Shown here piece after piece: positions 1-10,284 of a DNA stretch of 64,000 bases. The notes beneath the pieces are model-generated. The model made no database searches. It was not told where the DNA came from and was given only the letters and a program-made list of their open reading frames with translations. Made by a program: the position numbers and the translations under genes. How positions within the stretch are numbered: position 1 is the first letter of the stretch; every line of letters begins with the position of its first letter. This DNA comes from Adiantum capillus-veneris (taxonomy: Eukaryota > Streptophyta > Polypodiopsida > Polypodiales > Pteridaceae): contig CM043956.1 in assembly GCA_014529385.2 (NCBI GenBank), positions 87,781,721 through 87,845,720 of the forward strand, read 5' to 3'.

Positions 1-41
1 TAAAACAACACGAGGAAAAGGAGACACCTTCTCTTACACAG

Positions 42-2102
42 ATGGTTAAACCTCTAGAAGAACCATCCACGAATGAGAAACCGAGAAGTGCTAGTTCAGG
101 AGGATCTGTGTTGGTAGAGAAGGTTAATGAGACATTAGATGCCCTCTTGAAAGCCTATGATGCGAGGCTCAAAAACAACCAAACCCAAGAACAGAGGTGG
201 ACGACATATACCTATGCGGAATTAGAAAAGCAAAGGTTGGAAATGTGCAGGAAAATGATTCAAACAACCCAATCTTTACTAGAACCACCAGTAGCAAAAC
301 CTGAGGATGTGCTCCCCGTCATGCCTACGCAAGTAATCCCACCAAACCAGGAACTAAAAGAGCCAGATTCTAGTCATGAGCACAGAACAAACCTCAAAGA
401 CCCAACATTAGAACCAAGGATAGTATTGAATACCACGGATAACTCTTCCAAGGGATTTCACCAAGCTATACCTGAGGATTGTAAAGAGATAGATGGTCTT
501 GACGAATTGTGGAAACAAGTCAGAGAGGCCAATGAAGCCAATGACCCAAGAAGACGTGTAGACAAGACTGGTGATGAACGAGGAGTGTTTCTACCACCAA
601 TAGAGGAATTTGAGACTGGATCTCAAATGAATCTAGACGTGCAATCGTGTTGGGGCGACAAAGGATCTGTACAATCTATGGATAGTCAACCCCATTCGCT
701 AAGAACACTACCGTCCTACATGGGAGAGTACGAGACCAAGTCAGATATGGTTGCAGTCCCATCAAAGAGACTGTCTCCCAACAAGGCCATCGATTCAAAG
801 GGGCTAGTAGATATTCTATCTACCCTAGTCACCTGTAAAATAATGTTAGCCGAGTTGCTCAGAATAAGACCAAACATGTGGGCTAATGTGGGTAAATGTC
901 TGGAGAAATTTGGTGTAAAAACCCCAATGACTCAAATCGAGGAAGGCATCATAGAGCTTGAAATGCCTCAACTAAATACTAGGCCAGTTCCATTAAACAA
1001 GTTAGGCGAGTATTATGAGGGAGAAGATGGAAACACCACCCTTCCTGTGGAATTCAATGATGTAAAAACCATGGCAATCCTTGACAGTGGTGCTGGTGTG
1101 GCCATTGCAACCAAAGAGTTTTGGGAAAAATGGGGAAAACCTGCCTTGATATCCACACGAATGACCCTGCAGCTTGTAGACGGACACAAGGAAAAGCCCC
1201 TAGGACTGCTAGAAAAAGTACTTGTTACTTCTTGTGGCATTGAATATGAACACACTTTTGTTGTTGTTGACTTTGGCAAGAAGAAAAACTATGAAATCAT
1301 TCTAGGAAGACCATTCATGCGACAATTGAAAATGGTCCAAGATTGGGGTTATGACCATATATACCTGAGACATATGGAAACCATAACAAAGGTAAACTTG
1401 AGGGACCATAGCTATAGAGATGTGACGAGAACACCGGTTGAGGAGTTTGATTCCGCCACAGTAGCAGGATCAGAGCTTCCAGCTTGGTTAGGTAAGCCTA
1501 AAGAACTGTGGATGTGTGGAGCTTCACAATGTGGTAGCTTGAAACGTGAGGAATGTATCCTAGAGCGGGTTATAGAGGATATGGACTATATGCCAGAACC
1601 ATTTCCTGAAGAAGAGTTAGAGCCTTTTGGATGGGAACACATCTTGGCTACTTTGGATGTGTGCGCAGTGGAGGATGCTCCCACAACAAAGTTTTGTGAT
1701 GAAAATGGATATGATGTCGTTCCTTATTTTGCAGTGAGTCTAATCCAGGAAAACGAAGAGAACCAGACATCAACAAGCTCTCAAAATAAGGAGCAAATAA
1801 AGAAATGTGGAGAATCAAAAGATGAAGAAGACGAAGAGTTCTATGACTCTGTAGAACACTTTGAACTTCAAGAAGATCAACGACCCGGGAATCAATGTCA
1901 TCGCTACACGAATAAAGTGCATCAAAAGTGGATTCCAAAGACCTCGGTGAAGACACATCCACCACAAGCATCCTCATATATGGCTCCTAATAAGGATGAA
2001 AAGACTCAGCTAGGAGGAATACGACTAGAGCAACGAGCTAACAATGCTCTAATCAATGGGCTAGAAAAGTCCTCCAAGAAACTACCACCCACGAGCAAAT
2101 AG
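42..2102 (+). CDS. Retroelement polyprotein with retropepsin-like aspartic protease (element 1)
   Basis: A 686-codon open frame. The centre holds a retropepsin-like protease: the catalytic-type motif ILDSGAG with D348-S-G-A, and a second conserved strand ILGRPF at residues 420-425, the spacing expected for retroviral-type proteases of Ty3/gypsy elements. The N-terminal third is hydrophilic, with a charged helical stretch around residues 30-80 and no recognisable CCHC knuckle. The C-terminal third is acidic and ends with a QKWIPK motif that starts the array described in the next feature. No reverse transcriptase, RNase H or integrase follows, so this is a non-autonomous or deleted element. The first ATG was taken as start; the true start could lie upstream of the window. 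Protease call is firm, element class is inference. Confidence 0.72.
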   Translation: MVKPLEEPSTNEKPRSASSGGSVLVEKVNETLDALLKAYDARLKNNQTQEQRWTTYTYAELEKQRLEMCRKMIQTTQSLLEPPVAKPEDVLPVMPTQVIPPNQELKEPDSSHEHRTNLKDPTLEPRIVLNTTDNSSKGFHQAIPEDCKEIDGLDELWKQVREANEANDPRRRVDKTGDERGVFLPPIEEFETGSQMNLDVQSCWGDKGSVQSMDSQPHSLRTLPSYMGEYETKSDMVAVPSKRLSPNKAIDSKGLVDILSTLVTCKIMLAELLRIRPNMWANVGKCLEKFGVKTPMTQIEEGIIELEMPQLNTRPVPLNKLGEYYEGEDGNTTLPVEFNDVKTMAILDSGAGVAIATKEFWEKWGKPALISTRMTLQLVDGHKEKPLGLLEKVLVTSCGIEYEHTFVVVDFGKKKNYEIILGRPFMRQLKMVQDWGYDHIYLRHMETITKVNLRDHSYRDVTRTPVEEFDSATVAGSELPAWLGKPKELWMCGASQCGSLKREECILERVIEDMDYMPEPFPEEELEPFGWEHILATLDVCAVEDAPTTKFCDENGYDVVPYFAVSLIQENEENQTSTSSQNKEQIKKCGESKDEEDEEFYDSVEHFELQEDQRPGNQCHRYTNKVHQKWIPKTSVKTHPPQASSYMAPNKDEKTQLGGIRLEQRANNALINGLEKSSKKLPPTSK

Positions 2103-2807
2103 ATAGTAACTTTCCACTACCAGCCAAAAAATCAAGGGAAAGTACAAGAAGTCAACCTTGCTGAGGATAGTAGCGATAGTGATGAATCTTATGACATCCC
2201 CTATCATCAACTCAGGCCATCACTATCACCAACCCCTTCAACAACAACCATGACAGGTCAAAAGAACAGGACAAAAAGTCAAAGCCAAAAAGCTCGACAA
2301 ATCTGGATACCAAAAAGCCAGATCGGCCAAAAACAAATATGGATCAAGAAGACAAAGATCTCTAATGACAAATCACAAGATCCAACACCAAAACAAAAAC
2401 AAGAAAAGCGTGCACGAACGGGTAAGAATATCACAAAATCGCAAGCTTTCACAACTCAGGTTTGGGCTCCAAAGAAGTTGATTCAAGCACAAAAAAGTCA
2501 GGAATTCATTTGGATTCCAAAACAACCACAGTATCAACTTTCAAAGCCTAAATCCCGTCACCAACCCAGCGTACAAGGGCTGAAGCAAACACCATTGTCG
2601 CCTCACACAACCAAAAGGTGGATCCCAAAGAAGTCTCTTCAAACACAAATGAAGCACGGGCAAGTATGGGTTCCCAAATGAGCATCAACAACAACAAAAC
2701 AACCAATAAACGCAAAGAAATGGGTCCCAAAGAAGAACAACAAAACTGCTGTCAGTGCATTGCCGCTTGAATTCTTACAATTCTTCCTACGATTACAGTA
2801 CAGTTAG
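2103..2807 (+). pseudogene. Same-frame continuation of the element 1 ORF with repeated W-[IV]-P-K motifs
   Basis: After the UAG at 2100-2102 the same reading frame stays open to a UGA at 2679-2681, then on to a UAG at 2805-2807, so two stop codons interrupt what reads as a single 42-2807 coding frame. It is Lys/Gln/Pro rich and carries a repeated hexamer of the form [KRQ]-x-W-[IVA]-P-K: RQIWIPK, KQIWIKK, TQVWAPK, EFIWIPK, KRWIPK, GQVWVPK and KKWVPK, plus QKWIPK just before the first stop. Spacing is irregular, about 12-30 residues. No enzyme domain is visible. It could be a disordered nucleic-acid-binding tail of a gag-like protein; that role is inference. Confidence 0.5.
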
Positions 2808-4463
2808 AAGAGAGCAAGTCGCTTCAATCAAGCAACGATACAGGAGCTTCAAAGACCATTACATTGCTTAGAATAGGAAGCCTCGCCAACAAATGCCAAT
2901 AAGCAAATTGCTTATACCCACATCTTGCACAACATAAATCTTTTCCATGCAGTGACTGTGTATGCATAATAGGGCTACATTACAAGGCCTGCATAGGCAC
3001 AGCTTTTAATTGCCCAAGCACGACACATACCCTTTGCAATACCCTGTCGTAAAGGATGACTCCAAATAGGAAGGGAGGAGGCATTCTGAATGCGGACCTA
3101 ATATTATGACTATTAGAGGGCAATGATTTGTGAGATGCATTGAATTTTTGTGTTTTATTGTGATAAATTTTTGACGAAATTTAGAGTATATTCCCTCATA
3201 GTAGTGTTACAGAGGAGTATGGGGACAAAATCCATATATGAGCCCCTAGGGACATGTGTATAGTGTACATAGCATTTAGATTTCTATTTGAATGATTTTT
3301 CTTTTGTTGAGTTGTTTTAAGATTTTCTTTGTTTATTATTAAGAAAAAAATAAAAAAATCCATAATCCACATGAAGAAAAGACTGACGAGAGGCCTGAGC
3401 ACTACAAAGAGAAGAAGATACAGGGAAACAATGAAACTTTACGAAGTATGTCTCAGCAGCCACTACAACCACCAAAGAACTTGTCACAAAGCAGTGTCAA
3501 CATGCAGCCGACAAGTCATACAAGTTAGCATCGAGTAGCTAAGCCACAAAAGGAGTGAGGTGTTAGTCCCAAAGCTTCAAGTAATATTATCTGTGGTCTA
3601 AGCGTCTTAGCTATTCTAGGTACTGCTCAAGCTGGAAGAGTTGAGCATATTTACGTTGTGTCGCTCATGCTGGTATAGGTGAGCAAAAGAGTCGAAGTCT
3701 ACTATACTTAAGTCTGGTAAAGTGAAGGATAAGGTCCAAAAGACACTCACGTACTGATCACTGTGAGATACGAGTGGAGAAACTTCTACATCGAAAACCC
3801 TTCTTGGAAAGGTGGAAGCTATTGAGACATCTTTTGATGTCACATGTGCTACATTTATTCCTCGAAACACCCATCATCTCCTTCTTTCACATTGCATGCT
3901 TTTGGTGACAAATTTCTCATATGCATATAGAGTGTCCCATAATTGGCACTTGCATCAGGCACTCTTTCCATGTTTCACCCAAGCACTCACCTTTCATGAA
4001 CATGTACTTCACGTTCAACTGCTCAACTCCAATAAGAGCGTATACCAAAGGCATTTTTTTCCCACCGGGTTTTTTCCCTTTGGTCATCCAGGTTTTAGAC
4101 CCTAATCTAAAGACACCTATCACCATCCTCTTGTACATATTCCTTCTACATCAACAATAAGGAAATGCTACTCAAATCAAATGAAAAATGAATTGGAGCA
4201 CCAATTTCATATCATAGCATACTTCTCCTCAATGGCGAGTCGAAGAATGGCCTACAATGACAAAGCTGCAGACAACACTAACAACATGATTGAACAGGAA
4301 CAAACAAGTCTCCAATGAAGAAGAGCATACAAAAAAGTAATCAGAGGATCTCAAAAGATGAATGGTTACAATGATAGATATCCGCTCTAATGGATCATAG
4401 TTCTTGTTGTGGTTTGACAAAGATACAAGCAGTGCAACAGATGAAGCCAAACCAACAGCAAAG
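2808..4463. other. Non-coding stretch with one polypurine-like tract
   Basis: No ORF here resembles a known protein. A purine tract at 3068-3081 (AGGAAGGGAGGAGG) follows a 'gatgactcc' context similar to the 3' ends of gypsy elements and could be the polypurine tract of element 1, placing an LTR start near 3090; no second copy is available to test this. The remainder is AT-rich and holds only short random frames. Confidence 0.3.
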
Positions 4464-4489
4464 TGTTGACCGATGGGTCAACAACACAA

Positions 4490-4853
4490 GATCAAAAAGC
4501 CAATCACTCAATTCTACAGATTGTAGAAGTTGTTTATGAGAATCACAAATACTCCGAATTGATAGATTTGATAAAGCAAGTGATGGATGGAGATTTCTCT
4601 ATCCATGATGATAAGAGTCACGTTAAACGACTTTGGGTTCTTTTTGAATTTAGATCTGGTAGTAGACCTATAATGACAGAAACAGATGCTGCAGCTCGGA
4701 GCGTGGATGTGAAAAACATAAATTTCTTCATCAATTATGATTTTCCTGAATCATGTGAAGACTACGTACATCGGATTGGATGAACAAGACAAGCTACTAC
4801 AAAGGCTATAGTCTATACTTTCTTTCCAACAACAAAAGGACAGCAAAGACAAC
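4490..4853 (+). pseudogene. DEAD-box RNA helicase fragment (p68/DBP2-type C-terminal domain), intronless
   Basis: The translation reads DQKANHSILQIVE, then KYSELIDLIKQVMDGD, then FSIHDDKS, WVLFEFRSG, PIMTETDAAARSVDV, INYDFPESCEDYVHRIG, a TGA in place of the next Gly, and RTRQ followed by VYTFF. This order is the second RecA-like domain of plant DBP2/DDX5-like DEAD-box helicases, with motif V (TATDVAARGLDV in the family) and motif VI (HRIGRTGR) both degraded. About 25 residues holding the motif IV region are missing in frame at 4594/4595. There is no intron, so a processed cDNA origin is likely. The C-terminal part lies directly upstream of a polypurine tract and LTR, suggesting capture by a retroelement. 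Confidence 0.8.
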
Positions 4854-4896
4854 ATCTCCATCGACAATGAGGTCATGTTGGGGACGACATGAACAC

Positions 4897-4908
4897 GGAA
4901 GGGGGGAA
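4897..4908 (+). promoter_or_regulatory. Polypurine tract preceding a 3' LTR
   Basis: GGAAGGGGGGAA lies immediately before TGTTGACC. A purine run ending at a TG dinucleotide is the plus-strand priming site of LTR retrotransposons and sets the LTR boundary. The upstream context 'ggggacgac' resembles the ends of gypsy pol regions. Confidence 0.65.
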
Positions 4909-5524
4909 TGTTGACCGTTGGGTCAACAACACAACATAACTCAAGTTTCGTACCAAAGTCTTATCTTTTGTGAGTTATGAAATGCTGTGGATTATGGCTA
5001 TAAACGTCATTTGTAATGAGTAGTTATTCTAGTTTCAGAAGCCGGGGTGCAATGGCACTTCCAGATTGTAAATACAAAGCCATTTGACCCTTTCAACCCC
5101 ATTTTTGGTTAAACCTAAGGTAGCCTTAGTAAATAAGGTACCTAGGTCATTTTGTAAAGGAGGACTTTTTATCATAATCAACTTTTAGCGCTGCCGTCTA
5201 CTGTGTGTGGGAGAGAAAGAGAGTGAGTGTGAGCTTCATCCTCCCGCTACGCCCGGCTCGCTCAACACATTGGAGATTCGACTGCACCATTGCAGTAGGC
5301 TCGAGGAGAGCTATGCGACAACGCCAAGCATTCGACGCGAGACGAAGCGCACATGCCAACGCATCTACGAGCTATTTGTGGCCGTAAGTGTCTCAAGCGA
5401 TGTCTGTTTTCTGCGTGCTAGTAGTCTATAGAATCGTGGAAACATAAGCTACGCATAGGTACTCATAAATTCCAGTTTTGGGCACTTTCCAAATTCGGCT
5501 CTGTCATCCTACGCGTTTTTCACA
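4909..5524 (+). repeat. Putative 3' LTR (right boundary uncertain)
   Basis: It begins TGTTGACC directly after the polypurine tract; the first 20 or so bases form a near-palindrome (TGTTGACC...GGGTCAACA). The right end is set provisionally at a CACA at 5521-5524, giving TGTT...CACA ends, but no second LTR lies in the window to confirm it. Promoter-like and CT-rich stretches occur around 5200-5400. Confidence 0.4.
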
Positions 5525-5868
5525 GATGGGTTTAGAGTGAGGGTTTTGAGTGTAGGAGCTTAGGGACAGGTGTATCCTAGTGCGGGGATGGTGTTCCTTA
5601 AGTTTCGTATGAATTTGGCATGATTAGGTGAGTTACCTACCGTATGTGTGTATGTGGTTAGGTGGTGTAGTTGAGAGCAGTGAGGTTCTTGATTGTGGTT
5701 TAGTTGGCCTTCCAGAGTGTTGTATGTGTAGGATGGTCTCAGCGTGACAAGCTTAAGAGATTTCCTTCGTGTGCCTATCGTGTCATCTGTGTCCTCGATT
5801 GACATTATGTTGATCTAGGTAGTGTTTGCATGCACTTCATGGGTGTGTGAGTTGCTTCCCATCCAACA

Positions 5869-6084
5869 CCATCTCCATCTCCAAGTAGAAGAAATAGATC
5901 GCCGTTGCCTTTGACTTTTCTGCGCTCTTCCCCTTGGCCATCTCTCGTGATCCTGCAGTTAGAGTCAGACGCCGATCGCCCTTGCAGTCACCATCTCCAT
6001 CTCCAAGTAGAACAAATAGATCCCCGTTGCCTTTGCCTTTTCTGTGCTCTTCCCCTTGGCCACCTCTCATGATCCTACATTGAG
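5869..6084. repeat. 122-bp tandem duplication
   Basis: The segment beginning atctccatctccaagtaga at 5871 recurs at 5993, with about ten scattered substitutions. The period is 122 bp; the second copy is recognisable to about 6084. No coding function is evident on either strand. Confidence 0.7.
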
Positions 6085-6377
6085 CAACCTCCATTGGTTT
6101 GCGTCCTTTGCTGCCGCATCTCCATCGCCAGCACCACCTTCTGGTTCTTGCTCTCAGCGGCCTGGGACATCACCATAAAACTTGGCATCATTGGATATTG
6201 CGGAGACAGGTTCTTTCTCCCCCTCTCTCTCCCCTTCTGTTGTGCTATGAACTGTGTGCGCAGCAAAGCCACTGTGTTACGCGGTTAGATCACAATGGGA
6301 ACAACACTCCAAGGGCCAAAGAGTGGTCATTAGGGTAAGATTAGAAGTTCGCACCACATGGTTGGAATAATTACTCC
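6085..6377. other. Unassigned sequence between tandem repeat and minus-strand gene
   Basis: Short open frames occur on both strands but none matches a known family. The sequence is CT-rich near 6200-6240. It lies downstream of the minus-strand gene and could hold its 3' untranslated region or further exons. Confidence 0.25.
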
Positions 6378-8170
6378 TTATGTGACCGTGCATGGCCTAA
6401 AAGTTTTTTCTTGAAGATGTCTGTTGAGAGCTCTATTCCATTGGACACTCTCAAGAGATAGTGCATCAGGCATGCAATATAAGCATGTATTTGCCACAGC
6501 TGATCTGTGGGTTATGTTGTACATACACTTAAGAGGCTTTAAGTCACCTGCCATGTGCCATTCCACTGTATAGTCACCAAATCCTTCCACTGAAAGAACG
6601 ACTCTGTTTCTTTGTTCACTGATGATAGAAGCTATTTGGGTTTGACTAAAAACCCAATCAAGGATTTCAAAATTTTCCTTTTCAACCTGCAGTGAAAAAT
6701 GAAAACACAAAATCAACAACCAAATAATCAATATTATGTTATTATAGAGTGAACAAAGTATACCTGAAATGTTCCTAGAGTTAGATTGTTGTTTTCGGAT
6801 TGCACGCTGAAGTATCGTGGATCCTCTTTTGTTATTGATGGATCGAGAGCTCTATTCATGAGGGTAATGGTGACTCTCTCCAGCTTCTTGTTCTTCAGGA
6901 CCTTGCACTCGTGGAGCTTCAAAACAAACTTGAGAACCCCACCACACTTCTCTCGACTGATGTCAAAGAAGTGAACTGCATACCTTTGCAATGCTTCAAG
7001 ATCAATGAAGAGGTTGTTGTGCTCATTCAACTGTACCTCTCTGCTTCCCTTGCCTAAGAACATTTCTTCAATATGGAATGGTGACCCAAGTTTCTCAAAC
7101 ACCTCATCATTTACGTGCCGACGAGGAGCCTTTACATGTGATGGCTTTGGCAGCAATGATCCTCTCTGTAGTTTATTTTGAGACTTTTTAGCTAATGCTT
7201 TGAAGAGTGCCCTGTATCCCATCTGCAAGATGCCACTCTCATCAAGTATTTCTTGCACTTCCATTGGTTCCAATTGATTCTCGTTCATGAAGAAGGTAAG
7301 GAGCCTCCGTTTCAACTTACAATTTTTTTTCTGAGTTATCATCTCTTTAACTAGTTCTTTTGGAACTAAACGGCTGTAATGCACTCTGACATTGAAGCCT
7401 GCACCGTTCGAGTTTGGATGCAGTAAAGACGTGGCTAAAATGCACCATGCGTTATGATCATGTATAGGAAAGTGTATCCATTTCTTAGTGAAGCACATTG
7501 AAGATACAAAAGCACAAACAAACTTCAAGTTATCTTAAAGCTCGTACTCGTTTTTTTAGGCCACCACTACCAATCATCATGTTCTCACTGTTGCAAAGAT
7601 CTTGTTTTCTTTCCGACTACCAAGCACGGTGTCTTTCTCTCGCAAACTTGTAATCTTCTTATCAAGGCCTTGGATTGTCTCTTTCTTTGATGAAATCTTT
7701 TGAGAGCATGCTTCCTTAAGTTTATTCAGCTGCATGCTCTCCATCGCCAGGAAGTTTGTTTCCGCATTCAATCCTCTCATCTCCAGATGTTCGGTGTATC
7801 CCAATAGCCCATCCTTGCCATCGCCTGTGAAATTTAAGAGGTTAGTGATATTAGCAAAGGGAGGTGGTGCATTTTTTGTAGGATCCTTTGGATAAATAGA
7901 CCCATCGGTCCACAAATCCAAATGATGTTCCTTGTTTGTCCTTCTAAGTTCTTTCTCCCGTTGAGATAAGAAAGAATCCCTTCTACGTTTCTGCAACGGT
8001 GCGTACTCTTGCAATACATCAACATAAAGATGATGTGTGTTCTTTCTTTGGGTAAGTGTTAAAGGTGAAGGGGCTAAGGATTGCAAGTTCAAATTAGTGT
8101 TTTCATCAGAAAAAGAAGCGTTCTCCATTCCTAGAGTTGATAGAGAAAAAGAGAGACACTTGAAATTCAT
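6378..8170 (-). CDS. Three-exon gene, transposase-like protein with GD-x-K...CLYC signature
   Basis: My model has exon 1 at 8170-7589, exon 2 at 7483-6764 and exon 3 at 6686-6378, joined in frame by introns 7588-7484 (GTGAGA...CTAAG) and 6763-6687 (GTATAC...CTGCAG). Exon 1 ends in a Lys/Glu-rich coiled-coil-like stretch. The joined exons 2 and 3 contain GYRALFKALAKK, then LKLHECKVLKNKKLE-VTIT, LTLGTF, and finally VEWHMAGDLKPLKCMYN followed by CLYC. This order recalls an uncharacterised eukaryotic family with an RNase H-like, RAG1/Transib-reminiscent layout (SGDG, SFT, FSSDWKF, CLWC). The first catalytic-type Asp appears replaced (HEC). The family link is my inference from motif order. The 5' end may be incomplete, and the true start may be the internal ATG at about 8128. 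Confidence 0.4.
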
Positions 8171-8492
8171 AAAATATCTCAGGTTTTGGGAGGGAAGACC
8201 ATATTCTCAAGTTTAGAGTTGATAGAGTTCGTGTGGCTTATGTTTCTGGAGGGAACGCTTGTAAGTTTGCATTTCAAATCATTAGTCATACAGGTTATTT
8301 GGATTCTTAACAAAAGAACGAAGGATAAGAATGATAAAGACGGCAACTACCTACCAAAGAATGTCATTTTGGCTTTTTGTTGGCGCAAAAAAGTATCACA
8401 TAAAATGCACAATTTAACATTTTCATTTTCTCTCTCTAAGCTGACGTGGCACTTCTTACAGGGCCCAAAGTGAGTCCAACTTTCTCCTGATG
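8171..8492. other. Unassigned sequence
   Basis: No recognisable gene. It may hold the promoter of the minus-strand gene ending at 8170, or the left flank of copia-A. Confidence 0.2.
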
Positions 8493-8550
8493 CATTAACC
8501 TTATTATTTAATATATAAAACAATAAGGGGTAGTGGATAGTTATCCACAA
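8493..8550 (+). repeat. 58-bp dispersed repeat, copy 1
   Basis: From cattaacc to atccacaa this 58-bp segment matches 31884-31941 with only a few mismatches. The two copies lie on either side of copia-A, so they may be a conserved island of its 5' and 3' LTRs, the surrounding LTR sequence having diverged beyond recognition. Confidence 0.55.
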
Positions 8551-9421
8551 TGTTTGATCTTCGACCATAGACTTTTTTTTGATCAAGGCATAGCAATCTG
8601 CTTCGACATTACAAGTGGAGTCTTATAGGTTTTACAGGTTTTGAGATATTCATAGGTACATCACATTCTTGGCAATCATTTTGGTGGAATTTTCTCTGTG
8701 GATGGTCATTCGTTAACACATACATACTTTTTTGAGCACACACAGTGCCATTGAGCTTTTTTGAGAATAGGTATCCCCGCAAGGGTTGTTTACTGTATGC
8801 AACAGCTCTTGGAAATTATTTGTGCACAATTTCTCATGTATGTTGAATTGGGATTTCTACCTATTGTATATCGTATGGAGCTAAATTTTGGCTTTATGGT
8901 AGTTTACCCAGCCATTTTTGAGACTCAGTCCAGAAGAGCCCTTTCTAAGACTGTGACCAGTCTTGAGTTTTTTTAGCCTTTGGAAGGTCATTTGTGTGAG
9001 GTTTTCTTTAGCTAGGGTGTTCTTGAATGGTGGGACACTTTTGGTGGTACAGGTTTTTGGAGTACCCCTCTTTTGATATCCTTGTCATACGCTATGTATT
9101 TGGACGGACACTTTTACTTTTGACGCCGAGTTAGCGGTCACTTGACAGTTTGTTACATCAGTCTTATGCCCAGTGGTTGCTTTTGTCACTTTATGTGTTG
9201 ATTTTTAACTTTCAAGTTTGAGACTTTGCACCCCGTATAGGGGAAACTCTGCCAAATGTTTCTTGCGAGTCGACCATATGCGTTCTTTGCACATTTGAGT
9301 GCTTGTAGCTAGTGATTCTATCGTATTTTTTCTTGAATTTTGGCTCTCATTCTAGGGGGAAATTTGTCAAAATTCTCCCATCACTTTTTGTCATAAATCC
9401 TTGGTCATTTTCTCTTTAGTT
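8551..9421 (+). other. Probable 5' LTR/leader region of copia-A
   Basis: About 870 bp without coding potential between the 58-bp repeat and the copia-A gag start. It is T-rich on this strand. I could not find an initiator-Met primer-binding site, so the LTR/leader boundary is unknown. Confidence 0.3.
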
Positions 9422-9977
9422 ATGCCCGTTAGTAGTGCTTCGGAAAGCGAGGACTACTACATAAAGAAATTTGATGGCACAAATTTTATGATTTGGAAGC
9501 AACGTATGCTTGATTTCTTGGCCAACAAGGCCTGAAAGTGCTATTGAAAGAGCATAGAGAGAATGCTTACAATGATGATCAGTGGGAAAAGTTGGATGCC
9601 CATGCTATGGCCACGATTTGATTATATCTTAGCGAGACCATATTACAATTATGGACAAGCCTACAACGTGAGAGCTTTGGGACTCTCTATACACATCTTG
9701 GTATGGAAAAGGTGCTTCTATCACAGTTTTCTTGATGTAAAAACTAATTTGCTTGAATATGAAAGAAGGTAGCATTGTTAGTGCACACTTGAATGAGTTC
9801 AATAGCACATTTTCTTAGCTGACATCAAAAGGGCTAGATTTTGATGATGAAATGAAGGCTATTTTCTTGTTATGCCCTTTTCCTTCTTCTTGGGATACAT
9901 TCAATATTATGTCTAGTAACTCCACACTAGGCACTAAACTAAAGTTTAGTGATGTTACTAGTGCATTGCTCAGTAAA
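9422..9977 (+). pseudogene. Copia-A gag, 5' part
   Basis: The start reads MPVSSASESEDYYIKKFDGT, followed by NFMIWKQRMLDFL, the classic copia gag (UBN2-type) opening, then stops and frameshifts. Later it resumes as LNEFNSTFSQLTSKGLDFDD and a LLCPFPSSWDTF stretch. Copia gag forms the virus-like particle. The gene is interrupted by copia-B just after ALLSKEI. Confidence 0.8.
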
Positions 9978-9982
9978 GAGAT
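9978..9982. repeat. Target site duplication GAGAT (left), copia-B
   Basis: GAGAT directly precedes the TGTTGG terminus of copia-B and recurs at 29109-29113. A 5-bp duplication is standard for copia integration. Confidence 0.9.
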
Positions 9983-10209
9983 TGTTGGAATTAGGGTTGC
10001 AGAGAAACACACACAGCTTGGAGAAGACGAAGGAAGCTCAAGGCACACAATAGAGAGTATGTTACTTAGTATGAAATGGAAAGATAGATAGCCCTATAGT
10101 GATGGGCATATATACGATGCACGGGGGAAAAAACCTCCTAAAGAGGGAAAAAATGCCCCGGCGGTCCTAGTGTGTTCACACACATCACTACCACATGTAT
10201 ATGGTAACA
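9983..10209 (-). repeat. Copia-B 3' LTR (left)
   Basis: 227 bp, reading TGTTGGAATTAGGG...ATGGTAACA on the plus strand, so TGTTACC...CCAACA in element orientation. It pairs with 28882-29108. Confidence 0.92.
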
Positions 10210-10223
10210 AATCCCTCCTGGAG
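10210..10223 (-). promoter_or_regulatory. Copia-B polypurine tract
   Basis: On the minus strand CTCCAGGAGGGATT runs directly into the TGTTACC LTR terminus, the expected plus-strand primer position. Confidence 0.7.
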
Positions 10224-10284
10224 TGATGCGGTGAACGAGAGTTGGCACATGAGTAAAGGGAAGTGCCATGCCCTAAGGACATGA

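Noticed and set aside
1002-1977. Minus-strand frames opposite the protease ORF
   Set aside because: Shadows of the plus-strand coding region, without their own domain signatures.
4909-4934. Palindromic LTR terminus as a possible DNA-transposon inverted repeat
   Set aside because: It directly follows a polypurine tract, which fits an LTR start better; no partner terminus with a target duplication was found.
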